The notes: a model not told the origin generated them from the sequence alone. A stretch of 64,000 nt of DNA from Thecaphora thlaspeos (GCA_900291925.1 UWYS01000001.1:868001-932000); one strand, 5' to 3'. Counted from the stretch's first letter, positions 12,200 to 24,488 are shown. Translations and numbers: made by a program.

Positions 12200-13857
12200 C
12201 TACAATCGGATGGCATGGACCCCTTTCCGCTGTCTGATCCCGTGTCGGTCGTCACTGTGACAGAAGAGTGCAAGACGAGGTGGATGATAGAGAGTGAGAG
12301 TGTCAGTCCCAGACGTCGGGCAAAGCCGGCCGCTCTGCTGCTGGAGTCTGTGCTGTCGCGTGGTCGAGAGCCCTCTTTCGGAAGGTGCGGTAGCGAGGCC
12401 AGCTTCCCGAGCCGAACTCAAAAACTCGTCCCTCGCACCCTGCACGCCCCCTTCGCGACGTCTACTGCTACTCACTCCGCGGAAGTCGAGCGCCAGGTAC
12501 TCAGCGGTGAAGAGGCGCATAATCATGCTCCAAGCGTGGATGGTCGGATAGTCCAGAGCGGACCTGTCGTCCGACATCCTATGCCAGACATTGGGAAAGG
12601 GGTTTGGGATGACGTGCAGGATCGGCACGCCGGCGCGCAGAAAGGGAAGGTGGTCATCCTGGATCCCTCCCCACGCTGGGTGTGGGCTGAAGAAGGACTT
12701 GCGTTCAGGCGGCGTCTTGACGCCGGCGGGGAAAAGGAGGCCTGCGTTGCGGAGTCGTGTTTCGGCGTCAATCAGGGCGGCGTGTAGCCACTTCGTCGGT
12801 GCAAAGTAGGATGGGACCGAGGGGTTGGGCGCGCCGAGAAGGTCGAGGAGGACGAGGTGCTCGATCGTGTCCATGTGGCGGACGGGCGTGTAGGTACTGT
12901 GGTAGCGACGGGCCGAGAGGCGAGGTCCGTGCGAAGTCTCGCTGGCGGCGTAATCTAGCGGGCTCCAGAATGTCGACGTCCAGTTCTTGGCCAGGTCTCT
13001 GAGGAAGAAGAAGAAGAAGAAGAAGGAGATAATGCGAGGATGGCTCGCTGTCAGCGGGCGTCTTTTGCTTCGCTGGTCGGCTGGCAGCGCTTTCCGCCGT
13101 CGGACAGCAGCGGGCCTTACCTGGAGCCGTAGATGGAGTCTGTACTGGACCACTGCCTGTAGGCTTCCTCTCCGTCAAAGAGGATGATCTGAAGCGTTGT
13201 CTCTTCGCTCCGTGTGAGCTTCTTGCCTGGATCCTGGTTGTGGATCCTGCGCTCCCTCCTATCTAGGGCGCCGTCGAGCGCGACGGCGATGTCGGCGAGA
13301 ATGGCGCAGGGTGCGGCGCTGTCGGTGGCGCCGACGAAGCCCAGCGGTGTGACTTTGGAGTCGTAGTGGGCGGATAAGACGAGCTTGCGCGGTGCGGCGG
13401 GGTTCTTTGTGAGGACGACGTTGGTCATCGTCTTCCTGCCCTCTGGCGTGTCCGTGTCGAAGGTGGGCGTCTCGATGTGCCAGCCGAGGCGGTCTTTGGC
13501 GCTGTCTGGACCGAGCTGTATGCGAAAGAGGTCGAGGAAGTACCGGCGCACGAGTGTGCTGTTGCCGCTGTCTGGGGGGCGTGGGATGAGAATGCGCGAG
13601 AGGAGGCTGGCGGTGTCTCTGTGGTCTATGATGGGCGCAGGTTCAGTGTGCTGTGCCAAGGCGGCGAGGCTGTCCGAGGGGAGAAGGGCGTAGTCTCGTT
13701 CTGAGGGACGTATGGCATGGGCTGTTGCTGCGCTGACGGCGAGGGCGGCTAGAAGGAGGTGGAGGAGGAGGAGACGGGGGGCGAGGAGCCGCCGCACCAC
13801 ACTGCTCGCCCTCGGTGCCGACGCCGGCGCCGCTGGAGTGAGAGGACATGCGGCCAT
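12200..13857 (-). CDS. Glutaminyl-peptide cyclotransferase-like M28 family zinc enzyme
   Basis: Exons 13857-13121 and 12998-12200 (511 aa), with one 122-bp intron holding a GAA/TTC-rich tract next to the acceptor. An N-terminal Arg-Leu-rich hydrophobic stretch (about residues 22-47) indicates a signal peptide or anchor, so the enzyme acts in the secretory pathway or outside. The M28 fold is clear. Zinc-site residues are in order: the SAHYDSK block, the Asp of GATDSAAPCA, the Glu of LFDGEEA, the Asp/His of GGIQDDHLPFL and the late His of PTIHAWSMIM. Glutaminyl cyclases convert N-terminal Gln to pyroglutamate; the DDHLPFLRAGVPILHVIP block fits this subgroup better than general aminopeptidases. 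The C-terminal ~70 residues are low-complexity. It converges with the homeodomain gene, 164 bp apart. Confidence 0.88.
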
Positions 13858-14120
13858 GGTACGGCTACGCGGAGGCGCACAAGTCGGGATGATCGAGGGG
13901 TAACGAAGCGATGCGGTGAGGTGAGGTGATGGTCGTCGAGAAGAGGTGGAGTGGGGGGCTGATGGACCGAGGTGACTGGCGGGCGCAGGGCGACGCACAC
14001 AGGCGCGCCCTTCGGTGTTGCTGGCAGTCTGGCACACACACACTCTCACAGTTTGACAGCAAGCCTGAATTCTAAATATTATTCTTGGATTTATTAGTAT
14101 TTAACTAGCGATAAAAGGGC

Positions 14121-14197
14121 GGGCCCTGCGTAGGGTGGTCACAGTGCTTCCCTTTTCATCGGGCCCTGCGTAGGGTGGTCAGTGCTTCCCTTTCATC
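14121..14197. repeat. Two-copy tandem repeat, 40 and 37 bp
   Basis: The block beginning GGGCCCTGCGTAGGGTGG and ending TTTTCATC is followed at once by a second copy differing by three missing bases (ACAG to AG and one T fewer). It lies ~280 bp upstream of the NPR2 start and ~260 bp upstream of the divergent M28 gene start, so it could be a duplicated promoter element. The rest of 13858-14476 is AT-rich near 14070-14110 and pyrimidine-rich nearer NPR2. Confidence 0.8.
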
Positions 14198-14476
14198 TTT
14201 TTGGCGCTCCGCGCGGCCGCCGTGCTTTGGTCGTGATTCCTCTCCCTTTCCTCGACTCCATCTCGCCAGACTCGTCCATGCCGCTGCTCGCAACACCGCC
14301 ACCGCAGCAGCAGCAGCACCACCGCCCTAGTCTCTACCCCTCCATCATGGCGTCATCTCACACCGGCTGATTTCCCCGTTCCTCCTCGCACCCCTCGCCC
14401 CCCACTCAACAACCTGCTGCCATTGCTACATCCCTCCTAGCGCCGTGCTGTTGGCCACCAGCCAGACTCGCTCGCC

Positions 14477-17400
14477 ATGTCGATCCCGATCCTCGACGAG
14501 CAGTTCCTCCCGCGCCTCGTATGTGTCTTCTTTGCAATCTTCCATCCCACAGAGGGCCCAAAGGTCGTCTACCAGGTCCCAGAAGGCTCCATCAGCGATC
14601 AGCGCCTCGATGACCCCACAAAGGGTCCCGGTCACGCCCACAGCGCCAGCGACGACCAACAGAACCGCCAGAGGACCACGGCAGCGATTAGCCCCACCGA
14701 TTCCTCCGCCGCACCAGGCTCCAACGCGCCACTCCTCACTGGCGAGCCGCTGTTCGACTTTGCATCGCTCTCCGAGTACCTCATCCCGAAAGCTCCCCTC
14801 TGCGGTAGACTGGTGGCCTGCACGGCCAGGAGTCTTCGCAAGCCGCAGCCGGCCGAGGCGCTACAACCACCATCCCTGCCCCACTTGTACGCATCGGCAT
14901 CACATGCACCCACCTCATCAACACCGCGATCGCCGATGTCGTCGTCGCCAACGTCATCGAGCCCTAGAAGACCACCCTCTCAGCGGCAGCCAAGTCAAAG
15001 GCCGCTCGTTAGAGGTCCGACGACCTCGGCGCGCTCCTTCAAGATCCTCGGCAACCCCATCCTGATCGAGGACGCCGCGCGGTATCGCAGAAACAATTTC
15101 ATCTTCAACCTCTGCTTTGTCTTCGATGGGCGCTCAGACGTTCGAGCCTATGAGCCGGTGGTGCGCAAGTGCGGCAGGGTGCTGCGTTGCCTCGAGGTGA
15201 GTAGAGCGCTAGAACATGACACCGAGTCTGGACATCGTGTCTCGCCGTTCGCGTGGGGGGTTAGACGATGCTGACCGTTTGCCTGTCCGCTGCCGAGAGA
15301 GCTCCTTATCCCACTGCAGGAGTCGCAATCCTTTCTCTCCAACCCAAAAAGCATGTCGAGAGTGTACGGCATCATTGAGCAGCTCTACGAGGATCTCAAT
15401 TCGTACTGTGAGAGCTTTGTAGCGCTGCCTGAGGCCCCTTACACCTCGTACATCCTTGCATCGAGTCCACAGGCGATGCACAAGCTGTCGTCCCCCATCG
15501 TCGGGCCCCACGACTTTATCTCGCTCGGGACGAGTGCGACCTCTCTCAGGGACGAACACCACCGCAAGGTGCTAGCACAGCACCTTCGCCAGCTGCAGGT
15601 CTCGCCGTCCAAGTCATCCGAGGCCGAGCCGAGGGGCCACTCGCAGACGCCACTCGGCCCAAGATCACTCGCCCCATCGGACGGCGAAAGCCCCCGGCCC
15701 GTGATGTCGCCGCTCAGCAGCATCCGTCCTGAAGGAATAAAGCGCGCCTCGACGTCGGCGGCTGGCGACGTCTGCAACTCGGTCCTATCGAGCCCCAGAT
15801 CTCCTCGTGAAGCGATCCCGCCGCTCCCATCTCCCAGATCACGTCGTCCGACCGTCTCGCGGTCCGCTACGCTGGCCACCATCAGAAACAGTCCCCCAGC
15901 CGGCCCGTCGTCCTCAATCACCAAGGCCTCGTCCGAAGCGCGATTTGCCAGTCTGGGACGTGTGAGCGCGGAAGCGCAGAGCGAGCTGGCTAGGGGCCTC
16001 ATGGCGTCTGATGGCAGCACTGCACACGGCGAACCTGCTCTCGCTGACCATCTCGACGAGATGCAGAGCGCGCGGAGATCCAGCGGCGGAAGCCCGGCTA
16101 ATTCGACGGGCGGTGATGGAGACGATAAGATGGTCGACAGCATCGTCTCGCTGCAGACGATTGATGCGGCCCTCTCCAACTCGATCAAAGCGCTGCGGCA
16201 CGACACCACCGACACCACAACCAAGTCTGGCATCGCCGAGAGGCGCGAGCCGCCGCATGGCCTCGGTCGCACGGTGCGAGACGCCATCAATCTAAAGCTC
16301 TTCCCGACCTACCCGAATCCTCCGCCCGTCAACGACTGGGACGTCCCTGTTGCCCTCCTAGATCTCGGCAGCCGGGTGGACGGCAATTGGGACCTTACGA
16401 TAACCCGCATCTTTCCCTTTATCGATGGCGTCAACCACGTCAAACGCATCGCGCAACTGGCCGATGCCAAGCTCGGGCTGGCGCGCTCGTGCATCGAACA
16501 CCTGCTCTACTACGGCTGCATCATCGTCATCGACGTCTTCCAGTATTTTAACATGTACACGGTGCGGCCGGCAATTGCTCGGATGGCCGACGACGAGGCC
16601 ATGGGCCGCGAGTGCGCCATCTACGTTACGCGGCCAGGCTATCCGTTGCCTTCGTATCCGGAGCTGCTCCGCCTCTACTCGCTGCTGCGGCCGGGCAAAA
16701 ACCTGCACGACTGGATCGAAGACAACGAGGTCGACGCCAAGGGGATCGATGTTCGTCGCTTTGTCTCGTTTGGCGTTATACAGGGATTTCTACGGCGGGT
16801 CCACCGCCACCCCGTCTACCTGGTGCCAGAACAGCCTTCCGTGACAGTCGCCGATGGCGAGTCTCGTCTGGACGCATCTGTAGTCTCGACTGTGCGAGAC
16901 TCGCCGATGTTTAAGCCGGCCATCGCCTCGCCGGCGAGGCTGTCGCGGCGGGGCCATAGCGGAAGCCGCGAGCCGCGCGATCGACGGCCAAGAGAGTTCG
17001 TTGGCAACCAGAGGGCATCTTTGAGCACAAGCAGGGTGCCGGGAGACAGCCACGTCTGCACGGATCGCACAGAGAACTCACACGCACAGCAGCGTCGGTA
17101 CACGTCGGAGGCTGCAGGCTACGAAGCCAGCGCGCATGTCTCGGACACGGCTTCGCGTGCAGCGGTGCCCCGATTGGGCACATCGCTGACCAAGAAGCAC
17201 ACCGTCCGCAACCGTCAGCACGCGGGCTACCATCACCCAACCGCGACGGTGATTGACGTGGCCAGCGTCGCCTTCGAGATTCGCGACAGCAGCAAGCACG
17301 CCACGCCGACGGGGCCTCGCTCGCTGCGGAAACGCGTCAGCAGCCAGAACATCGGCCTCGGCCTCGGGAGCGCATCCGGCTTCGGCTCTACAGCCGGCGA

Positions 17401-18055
17401 GCTGGGTGAACGGGGAGCCTCGGGCGTGGCGGGAGCCAGTGGCATCTCGCAGTTGCAGCGCTCGGTGGTGCATGTACCTCGTGAGCTTGGCGCGATGTTG
17501 GACGGGACGCGGTGCGATGACGAGCTGTGTGTCCACTTTGGCGTCAGCTGGCCGGAGCTGGAAAGGATGCTGATTCAATTGGGCACCGACCGGAGGGAGC
17601 GGGGGAGGCGTTTTGGCGATGGAGACGACTCGGACGACGGAGTTTTGCCAGGGTCCGGGTCCAGAGGACCGGAGTGGAGGCGCACGACGACGGCTTCCGG
17701 TCTCGGTGGCGTCAGCGGGGTGGCCGGAACGAGCTCTGGCTGGAGTCGTGCCGCTCGGATGTCTGGCATCGGGAGTGGCGTGTACGGCCAGGCTCGCAAC
17801 GGAGGCGCAGGAGGAGTGGGAGGAGGCGAGAGCGGTATGCAAGCAGGTTCAAGGCAGCACCCGGACAAAGTGGTGGGACGATCAGACTCGAGCGTGCAGC
17901 TCCATAACGGAGCAACGGGAGGCGGTGGCGGTGGGAGCCGCTGGGGAGCGGGCTCCGAAGACGCTCTGGGACCAGGCTGGTCGGGCTTCGGAGGTCTGGA
18001 CCGACAGGCCATCGAGGCGGGTGATCTCGGCAGGGTCAAGGTGCTGCTGCAATAA
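14477..18055 (+). CDS. NPR2: NPR2-type nitrogen permease regulator (SEACIT/GATOR1 subunit)
   Basis: Exons 14477-15196 and 15320-18055 (1,151 aa), with a 123-bp phase-0 intron. Family blocks are in order: IFHPTEGPKVVYQVPE near residue 20, the LCGRLVACTA block near 115, the FIFNLCFVFD block near 205, then DWDVPVALLDL, WDLTITRIFPFIDGVNHVKR near 597 and LLYYGCIIVIDVFQYFNMY near 640. NPR2 with NPR3 and IML1/DEPDC5 forms the GTPase-activating complex that shuts down TORC1 at the vacuole when amino acids are scarce. Human NPRL2 is about 380 aa; here Ser/Arg/Gly-rich insertions of hundreds of residues separate the conserved blocks, and a Gly-rich tail is added, all in frame. Start chosen because the first conserved strand begins 15 residues after it. 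Confidence 0.92.
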
Positions 18056-18744
18056 CGGCGTCGCCGGATACAAGAGAGGCGCGGGAAGATGTGCAGAAGC
18101 TCTACAATCAAGAATGGCTTGCATGTACATACTCTACTACTCCTATGCAGCGAGAAGCGTGCTGGACGGGTTTAAAACGAAAGCATCTCGATAATCCTCG
18201 CTGCCACGAAGTGGTTGAGCGTGGAGTGGGCGTGTGCACGATGCGTGTTCACATTTGTGGGGAGGCTGATTGTGGAGGTCAGGGGCCACGAGGTCAAGCC
18301 AGGCAGGCAAAAAAGGCAGGCAAAAGCAGGGCAGGCCGATTACTAAGCTGCCACCGCGCGGCGGCCTGGCTCAGCTCACAGGCAGAGTCCAGTCACGGTC
18401 CTCTTTCACACCTCTCCCACCCCCCATCACCTCTGACCATCATCACCGCCGCCGACAACAACAACAACAACATCACACCAACACCACTTCCTGATTCCCC
18501 TGGCCCTGGCTATCGCACACCCCTAGCGACCCGCGTTACTTGCCGCTCAGACATCATCTTGACAATCGACAGCAGCGCCAACAGGCATCCACCCTCGCCT
18601 CACGTCGACTGACGCCACTTGGCGCAATCGCTTCACTTGCCCTACCACCGCCACCGACATCGCCTCCGCCTACCTCTCGACGCCAGCCTTGCCGCACGTG
18701 CTGCTGCCTCTTTCCGCGCGCGAGATCATCTCGAACCTCACGCC
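18056..18744. promoter_or_regulatory. Intergenic and leader region upstream of ATG15
   Basis: Contains the 3' flank of NPR2 and a C/CA-rich leader (18400-18744) with (CAA)n and (CCA)n stretches. An in-frame ATG at 18619 would add 42 His/Arg/Leu-rich residues to the lipase; the leader-like composition argues against it. Confidence 0.4.
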
Positions 18745-20373
18745 ATGTCGACAGCCGACACTCACCGCCGTCACAGAGTAGCAACTTCCCTCCATTCGCT
18801 CTGCTGCATCCTTCTCGTTCTTGTCGCTGCTCTCGGTGCAGCGACTAGAGCCGCCTCCGTCGCCCCACCCAGATGGATCGATTCCACCGCACAGCAGCCC
18901 TGGTCGCTCACCGACCGGGTGCAGAGGTACTTTAGCACCGCTCTCGCCAGCCTTTCACTCCATCCGCCGCCGCCACCACCCACTTCGGGAGCAAGATCCG
19001 AGTACAAATATTTTGGTCTCCGGCACGCGTATCACCAGGGCATGCAGGCCTATCCCGGCCTGCGTGCTACAGCCAATTTCGACTACGAGGTCCATGCGCT
19101 CTCCGCCACTGCCGATCCCGACGATCCACGCCATATCCCACGTATTAAGACGGTGCGCCAGACCGTCACCCGACCCAAGGACGCCAGACGTTACCTCGAG
19201 GTACGAGGCACCTCTTACCAAGGCGCCATCTGCGCCGCGGCGACCGAGCTCGACTGGGAAGACGTCGAGATTGACGCACCCGATACCGAGGATCGACAGA
19301 CGATCCTCGCTTTTGCCAAGATGGCCGCTCTGGCCTACCAGAACGATACCTCCGGCTGGGAGGCGACCGGCGGCTTCAACCTCTCAAACTCGTTCGGCTG
19401 GGAGGGCGATGGTATGCGCGGACACATCTTCACCACGCAGGACAACAGTACCATCGTCGTAGCGCTAAAGGGAACTAGCTCGGCCCTGCTGCCCGGCGGC
19501 GGCGACACGGCCAAACGCGACCGCGTCAACGATAACATGCTCTTCTCCTGCTGCTGCGCCCGCGTCTCGTGGTCGTGGACGCCTGTCTGCGACTGCTACG
19601 CCGGTCACAGCGATACGTGCGGTCAGTCGTGTCTGGAGCGTGCGCTCGTCGAAAAGTCGCTCTACTACCCCGCCGCTACCGATCTCTACAACAACATCTC
19701 GTACATGTACCCCGACTCGCAGATCTGGATCAGCGGACATAGTCTGGGCGGAGCGGTCTCGGCCCTGCTCGGGATCACGTTTGGTGCACCAACCATCACC
19801 TTTGAAGCGCCGGGAGACAGGATGGCGGCCTTGCGGCTGCACCTTCCCCTTCCACCCTCAAAACATCCCGATGACAGCCCAGTCTCTGCCCTACCCATCA
19901 CACACGTCTACAACACCGCGGACTCGATCGCTATGGGCCAATGCAACGGGACCGGCTCTTTCTGCTCGAACCTGGGCTACGCCATGGAGTCGAAATGCCA
20001 CTCGGGCAAAACCATCCTCTACGACACCGTCGGTAAACTCGGGTGGGGCCAGAGTCTCACGACTCATCGCATCAACACGTTGATCGACAGCGTTCTAGAC
20101 GAGGACTGGAGCGACAAGGTGAAGAAAGCCAGGGGCAAGGGCCAGCTTCAGGCGTCGCCGAGCGGCGAGCGCCTTGAAGCAACAGGGTGGCGATGGCCGT
20201 GGAGGGGAGGCAAGGAAGACGATGATGACGGCGACGGAGACCAGGGGCAGAGGGACGAGGACGACAGCCGCGCTGTGCCGAGACGCAGGAGCGAAGACGG
20301 TTGCAGGGACTGTGTTGATTGGCATTTTGTCGACGACACTGACCAGGCCGGCGGTGGCGCGAGCAGTGCCTGA
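18745..20373 (+). CDS. ATG15: ATG15-like vacuolar/autophagic-body lipase
   Basis: Single exon, 542 aa. A hydrophobic signal-anchor (LHSLCCILLVLVAALGAA, residues ~17-35) places the protein in the secretory pathway; ATG15 reaches the vacuole by the multivesicular route and degrades autophagic bodies. The class-3 lipase fold shows the nucleophile elbow GHSLGGA near residue 331, the ITFGAPTITFEAPGD block, the Asp of NTADSIAMG and the final His of the LTTHRINTLID block, so the triad looks complete. The Cys-rich segment CCCARVSWSWTPVCDCY with CGQSC is typical of the family. The tail is acidic and disordered. The start at 18745 sits directly before the anchor; an upstream in-frame ATG exists at 18619. 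It ends only ~10 bp before the CpG-poor repeat island. Confidence 0.92.
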   Translation: MSTADTHRRHRVATSLHSLCCILLVLVAALGAATRAASVAPPRWIDSTAQQPWSLTDRVQRYFSTALASLSLHPPPPPPTSGARSEYKYFGLRHAYHQGMQAYPGLRATANFDYEVHALSATADPDDPRHIPRIKTVRQTVTRPKDARRYLEVRGTSYQGAICAAATELDWEDVEIDAPDTEDRQTILAFAKMAALAYQNDTSGWEATGGFNLSNSFGWEGDGMRGHIFTTQDNSTIVVALKGTSSALLPGGGDTAKRDRVNDNMLFSCCCARVSWSWTPVCDCYAGHSDTCGQSCLERALVEKSLYYPAATDLYNNISYMYPDSQIWISGHSLGGAVSALLGITFGAPTITFEAPGDRMAALRLHLPLPPSKHPDDSPVSALPITHVYNTADSIAMGQCNGTGSFCSNLGYAMESKCHSGKTILYDTVGKLGWGQSLTTHRINTLIDSVLDEDWSDKVKKARGKGQLQASPSGERLEATGWRWPWRGGKEDDDDGDGDQGQRDEDDSRAVPRRRSEDGCRDCVDWHFVDDTDQAGGGASSA

Positions 20374-21798
20374 AAAAGTGTAGTCTATTTTCTTTCTCTT
20401 GCTCTCTGTTGCTTCTGCCTGCTATGCAACCCAAAGTTCTATTAGAAGACTCATTTGTCAGAGCAGATTGTTGGCCCAATTGCAAAATCAAGACGGATGA
20501 TGACAATGCTAGTTACTAGCTGCCATAGAGGTCCTGATATTTGTGAAGGAAAGTGAACACTAGCCAAGTATTTGTTTGAACATATTGCACTATACATATC
20601 AGATAGCTCCTTACTTTTGAGTTGAGATGCAACCATGTGAACACTGATAATGATTGGGCATATTGCTAGGGCAGAGAGAGAGCAGGGAATGAATCATTTC
20701 TACAAAGCAAAGCCAACAAGACCAGCTGATGAGCTGGCATGTCAAGGCTCTTGGGCCTGAGAGACATGGCTGTGGACTGTCAGAGCTGAGATGTGCCAGC
20801 TGACATTTTGTCAACCCACCTCTACATTCCTCCTTGTCCATATAGGCAGTTCTTTGTTTACTCACTACTTTAGGAATACCATCAAGCATGATCAGCATCT
20901 GCATAGTCAGTGCTTGATGGTCAGGAGAGAGGCCTTTGGAAAAAAAAAAAATGACACTTGGAGTGTCAGTTGCAATTTTGGGTCACAGAGGTTGACAGGG
21001 CAGAAAGTCTGGTAGATGGATCACAGAAATTCTGCATTCTCTATGCTTTGAGGCCATGATTGGCACTCCACCCACCTGTTGGGCAAGGCATTTGGGAAGT
21101 TTGGCACTGTGCAGGCAGCAATTTGCTCTGATTCTGGCTGCAGCAAAAAGCTATGTGGGGTATGCTCCACATGCCACTTGTGGCAGTGCTGCAGCCAAGT
21201 ATTGAAACAGGTAAAAGATTTGCAAGGGTAGAAAGGTCACAATGGTGGGTTTACCAAAGTAACTGTTACTTGCCCAAATCTATGGTGGGTATAAATGGGT
21301 CTGTTATTACTCCAGATCTGTTGTCCTTTTGGGTAAGCAGGCTGTGATGCAGTTGGTAGAGTTGGATGATGCAAGTGTAGCTGTTGATGTCTTGCTAAGA
21401 GGTTGTAAGGTAGAGTGAAGAGAATAGCTGTGACCTTGGGGTGAAGTCATGATGACTTGGGGGAGCTGAACTGGTAGAGGGGATAAAGGTAGGTGGAATT
21501 GATGGAGAGAAATTGGATCACTGTGTACATCCTGTGGTGCTCCTAGTTGGAAAGTGGGGTACCAATCCAAGCTGGAAGGTGGGGGCAGCAGATCAAAGAG
21601 GCTGCCAGCAAAGCATGTGGGGTGTACCAGTATTCTCTTAAATATTAGCCAGTTCCTTGCTTGCTCTTTCCCTTCTTAATACCACCAACCATCATCAGTA
21701 ATAATGTGGTCACGCCTCTCATTCCAGCTCTCCACAGTGTGCATTCAGGCTTGCTGAGACATCTTAAGCTGATTAGGAACCCTCCTCAACCTGTGCTG

Positions 21799-22467
21799 TC
21801 AAGTAGCCAGGCAGTGGCAGGAGGCCTGCTTGCTGTGGTGGTGGTGGTTACATTTGTCATTGCATTTGTTGGTGTTGTTGTCAGGGCAACAGTGGCAGTT
21901 GCGCTTGTTGTTGGTGTTCATGTTGTTGTCTTTGCAGTGGCAGCAGCGGTTGTGCTTATTGTTGCGTTTGTTGTTGTCATTGTTCAGGCAGTGGCAGCAG
22001 CATGCCAGTCCAGCATGGCTGCTCAAGGCCTTGCCTGCAGGAGCCACAAGGCAAGGGATTGTTGCCCCTTGCAGCGCCTTGGCAGCTATGCTGGAGCGGG
22101 CTGTGAGCAGCTTGGCAACCTCTGGTTTGTCCTTGAGAGGGGCCAGAAGACCAGGGACACCAATGTGGCTGTTTGCAGCTTGCATCTGCTTCGAAATATT
22201 GACCAGCAGCAGGGCACTGATGTGGCCAAAGATCAGCTGGCCCTTGGCTGCTGCTGAGAGGGGTTCCAAGGTTGGTGTGGCAAGCACCAAGGCCTTCCCA
22301 TACTTGGGTGCCATTATGGCACTGCAACCCTTGCTGCAACCTGTGTCCAGGCCTTGGCCTTGTCTGATGCTAGCTCCTCCAGCAGCAGCAACATTGGCGC
22401 TGCTGTTGGTACTGTTGCACTTGTCATCAGGTCCCTTGGCTCCTGCTGCCTTCAATTGGCTAGGCAA
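21799..22467 (-). other. Open frame with Asn/His/Cys-rich C-terminal repeat, origin unknown
   Basis: A 222-codon open frame inside the repeat island. The first ~150 codons have mixed composition (blocks such as AKGQLIFGHISALLLVNISK and SHIGVPGLLAPL); the rest is a degenerate (AAC/TGC/CAC) repeat coding N, K, H and C. The opposite strand is open too, over 21830-22471, as expected of low-complexity DNA. No family was recognised. It could be the remnant of a repeat-borne gene; there is no support for expression. Confidence 0.3.
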
Positions 22468-22959
22468 CTAGGGCAGAACAACCTTGCTGGCCAAGGCACT
22501 CTCTGTTAGCTTACTCAATGGGCTGCTTGGGCGGTAATTGCTGGTGGAAGACTCATCAGACATGTCTGCAAGAAATGGGGTGATGGTTGGAGGAGCAAAG
22601 GGTCTGGACTGGTGAAAAGAGAGAGAGCAAGGAGTCACTGAGTTGCATGTAGGCATCCTGGTCCACCTGATCCTGTACTGTAGAGAGAGCTACAGGTGTT
22701 GGTGTGGTCACAGTACCCTACCCAACTTTGACTTGGGCAAGCCTCCTCTCTGCTTAGCAGCAGACCCGCTTTTTTTCTTTTTTCTTTATCTTTCTTGTGC
22801 CACCCAGGCCATGTGCATTGGACCCTGTGCATGTGACCCCATGCATCCCCATGGTGTTCCAAGACCTTGGTAAGAGCCTACCCCCCACTTGGTTGAATCC
22901 TTTCTTTTTTGTGTCTTGTTGTTCCAACATACAGACCCAACATTATATATTGTGACAGA

Positions 22960-23867
22960 TAAGGTTGGGTCTGTGGAAACTCTTGAAAATTGGTGTCTTC
23001 TTGTGGAGGTGTTACTTGGATTCTGCCCAGGCAATTTCAATAAGGTTGAGGTCAGGGCTCTTGCTTGGCCAATCAAGTACATTGAAGGACTGCTTGTCAA
23101 GGTACTCTGTTGCCACTTTGCTCTTGTGCTTGGTCATTGTCCTGCTGGAAGTAAAACTTTTGCCTCCTCAAGCTCATCTTGACACACCACCTTAGGTTCC
23201 AAGTGATCCTCCAAGATCTTCACATAAATCTGTCTGTTCATCCTTCCCTTGATACTGCAGATGTTTCCTATGCCATTCCAACCCATACAGGCCCAAAATA
23301 TGACACTACCACCTCCTTCTCACATGTCTGAATCCCCTGCTCTTGAATTGCTTTTTCTTGGACTGGCCCACAATAGTACTTCCTGCCATTGCTTCCAACC
23401 ATATTGACCTTTGTTTTGCCACTTCAGATGACCCTCTTCCAGTCCTCCATAGTCTAGTTGCTGTAGTGCTGAGCAAAAGCAAGCCTGGCCTGTTTGTGCT
23501 TTGTGAGACTGGGGTTTTTTTTCTTCATGATGTGCACCTTCAATCCTTGCCTTTAAAGCGCTTGTGCAATTGTCTGTCTTGAGATTTGAATGATATGGGT
23601 CTGTTCTGCTGCTCTTGCTGCTTCTGTTGCTGTCCTGTATGCCCCAGTGCAAACTGATCTGGCAAGCAAGTGCTCTTGAGAAGAAGAGAGGCGCTTTTTC
23701 TGTTCTGCTGCTGGTTGCATTCCAGAGTGGGTCTTGACACCTTTTGAGTACTTGATGCTGCTTGATTTTCTGATGAAAAACTTAATCGCAATCTGACAGG
23801 TGCTGGTACCAAGTTTCGTGAGCTCAGCTACCCTATGGCCAACAGGAGAAGCAAGCTTAGGGGGCAT
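22960..23867 (-). pseudogene. Tc1/mariner-type DDE transposase remnant
   Basis: The N-terminal segment (23553-23867) reads like a helix-turn-helix start (VAELTKLGTSTCQIAIKF). Next comes the catalytic core: a MEDWKRVI block near 23430, where the expected WSDE motif is broken by a stop and the first catalytic Asp reads Gly. Then an FQQDND block near 23145 is followed by a frameshift, and the family signature SPDLNLIE near 23045, after which another stop appears. The spacing between the second Asp and the Glu fits a DD34E enzyme. The element is dead by several lesions. Terminal inverted repeats were not found by eye. Confidence 0.8.
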
Positions 23868-24488
23868 TCAGGGGATAAAGCAAGAAATTTCTGTAGGTAA
23901 AAGGGATGGTTGGATCAAGCTCAAACTCTTCAGATGTCCTCATTTATAGGCTATCTGTAGGCTCACAAAATCTGGATGTGCTCTATGTTTGAAAATTGCA
24001 AGCAGGACATGTTGTAAAGGGGATCTCCTTCCAGTGACAAGGAGACAAAGGATGCCTAATCTTTGGCATGTTTCCATGTCATTCTCTGCAATGCAAAGGG
24101 TACATTGTCTTACACTGTTGGAAAGATGTGAAGCAGAGCTTTCTATCTGTATCCATTAAGCTTCATTTCATCAAATGGGGGCAGTAGGAGAATGCTCCAA
24201 ATATTTTCTAGCATCTTCTAGATGCGATTTTTGTCCGTTATTCTTTGACACCCCTTAGCTCAGTCAATGATGTAACAAATGTGGCATTAAAAAGGTTGTT
24301 CTGGTAGCTTGAGAGCTTGTCTTTCCAACAATACCTTCTCCAGGCTTCCACAGCTCCTTGTGGTGATGCTACAGAATTTCTGCATGCAAGCCTTTGGTGT
24401 GCCCACTTTTGACCTCAACCCCAAAACCGGAACCAAAAACCCAATTTGCTCTCCTGGTGTCAACATGCATTGTTTTGTGATGTTGTTT

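Noticed and set aside
21350..21400. tRNA-like A-box sequence (GCAGTTGGTAGAG)
   Set aside because: No matching B box or cloverleaf stems at the right distance.
24250..24290. Sequence resembling TTAGCTCAG of a tRNA start
   Set aside because: No acceptor, anticodon or T stem could be folded around it.
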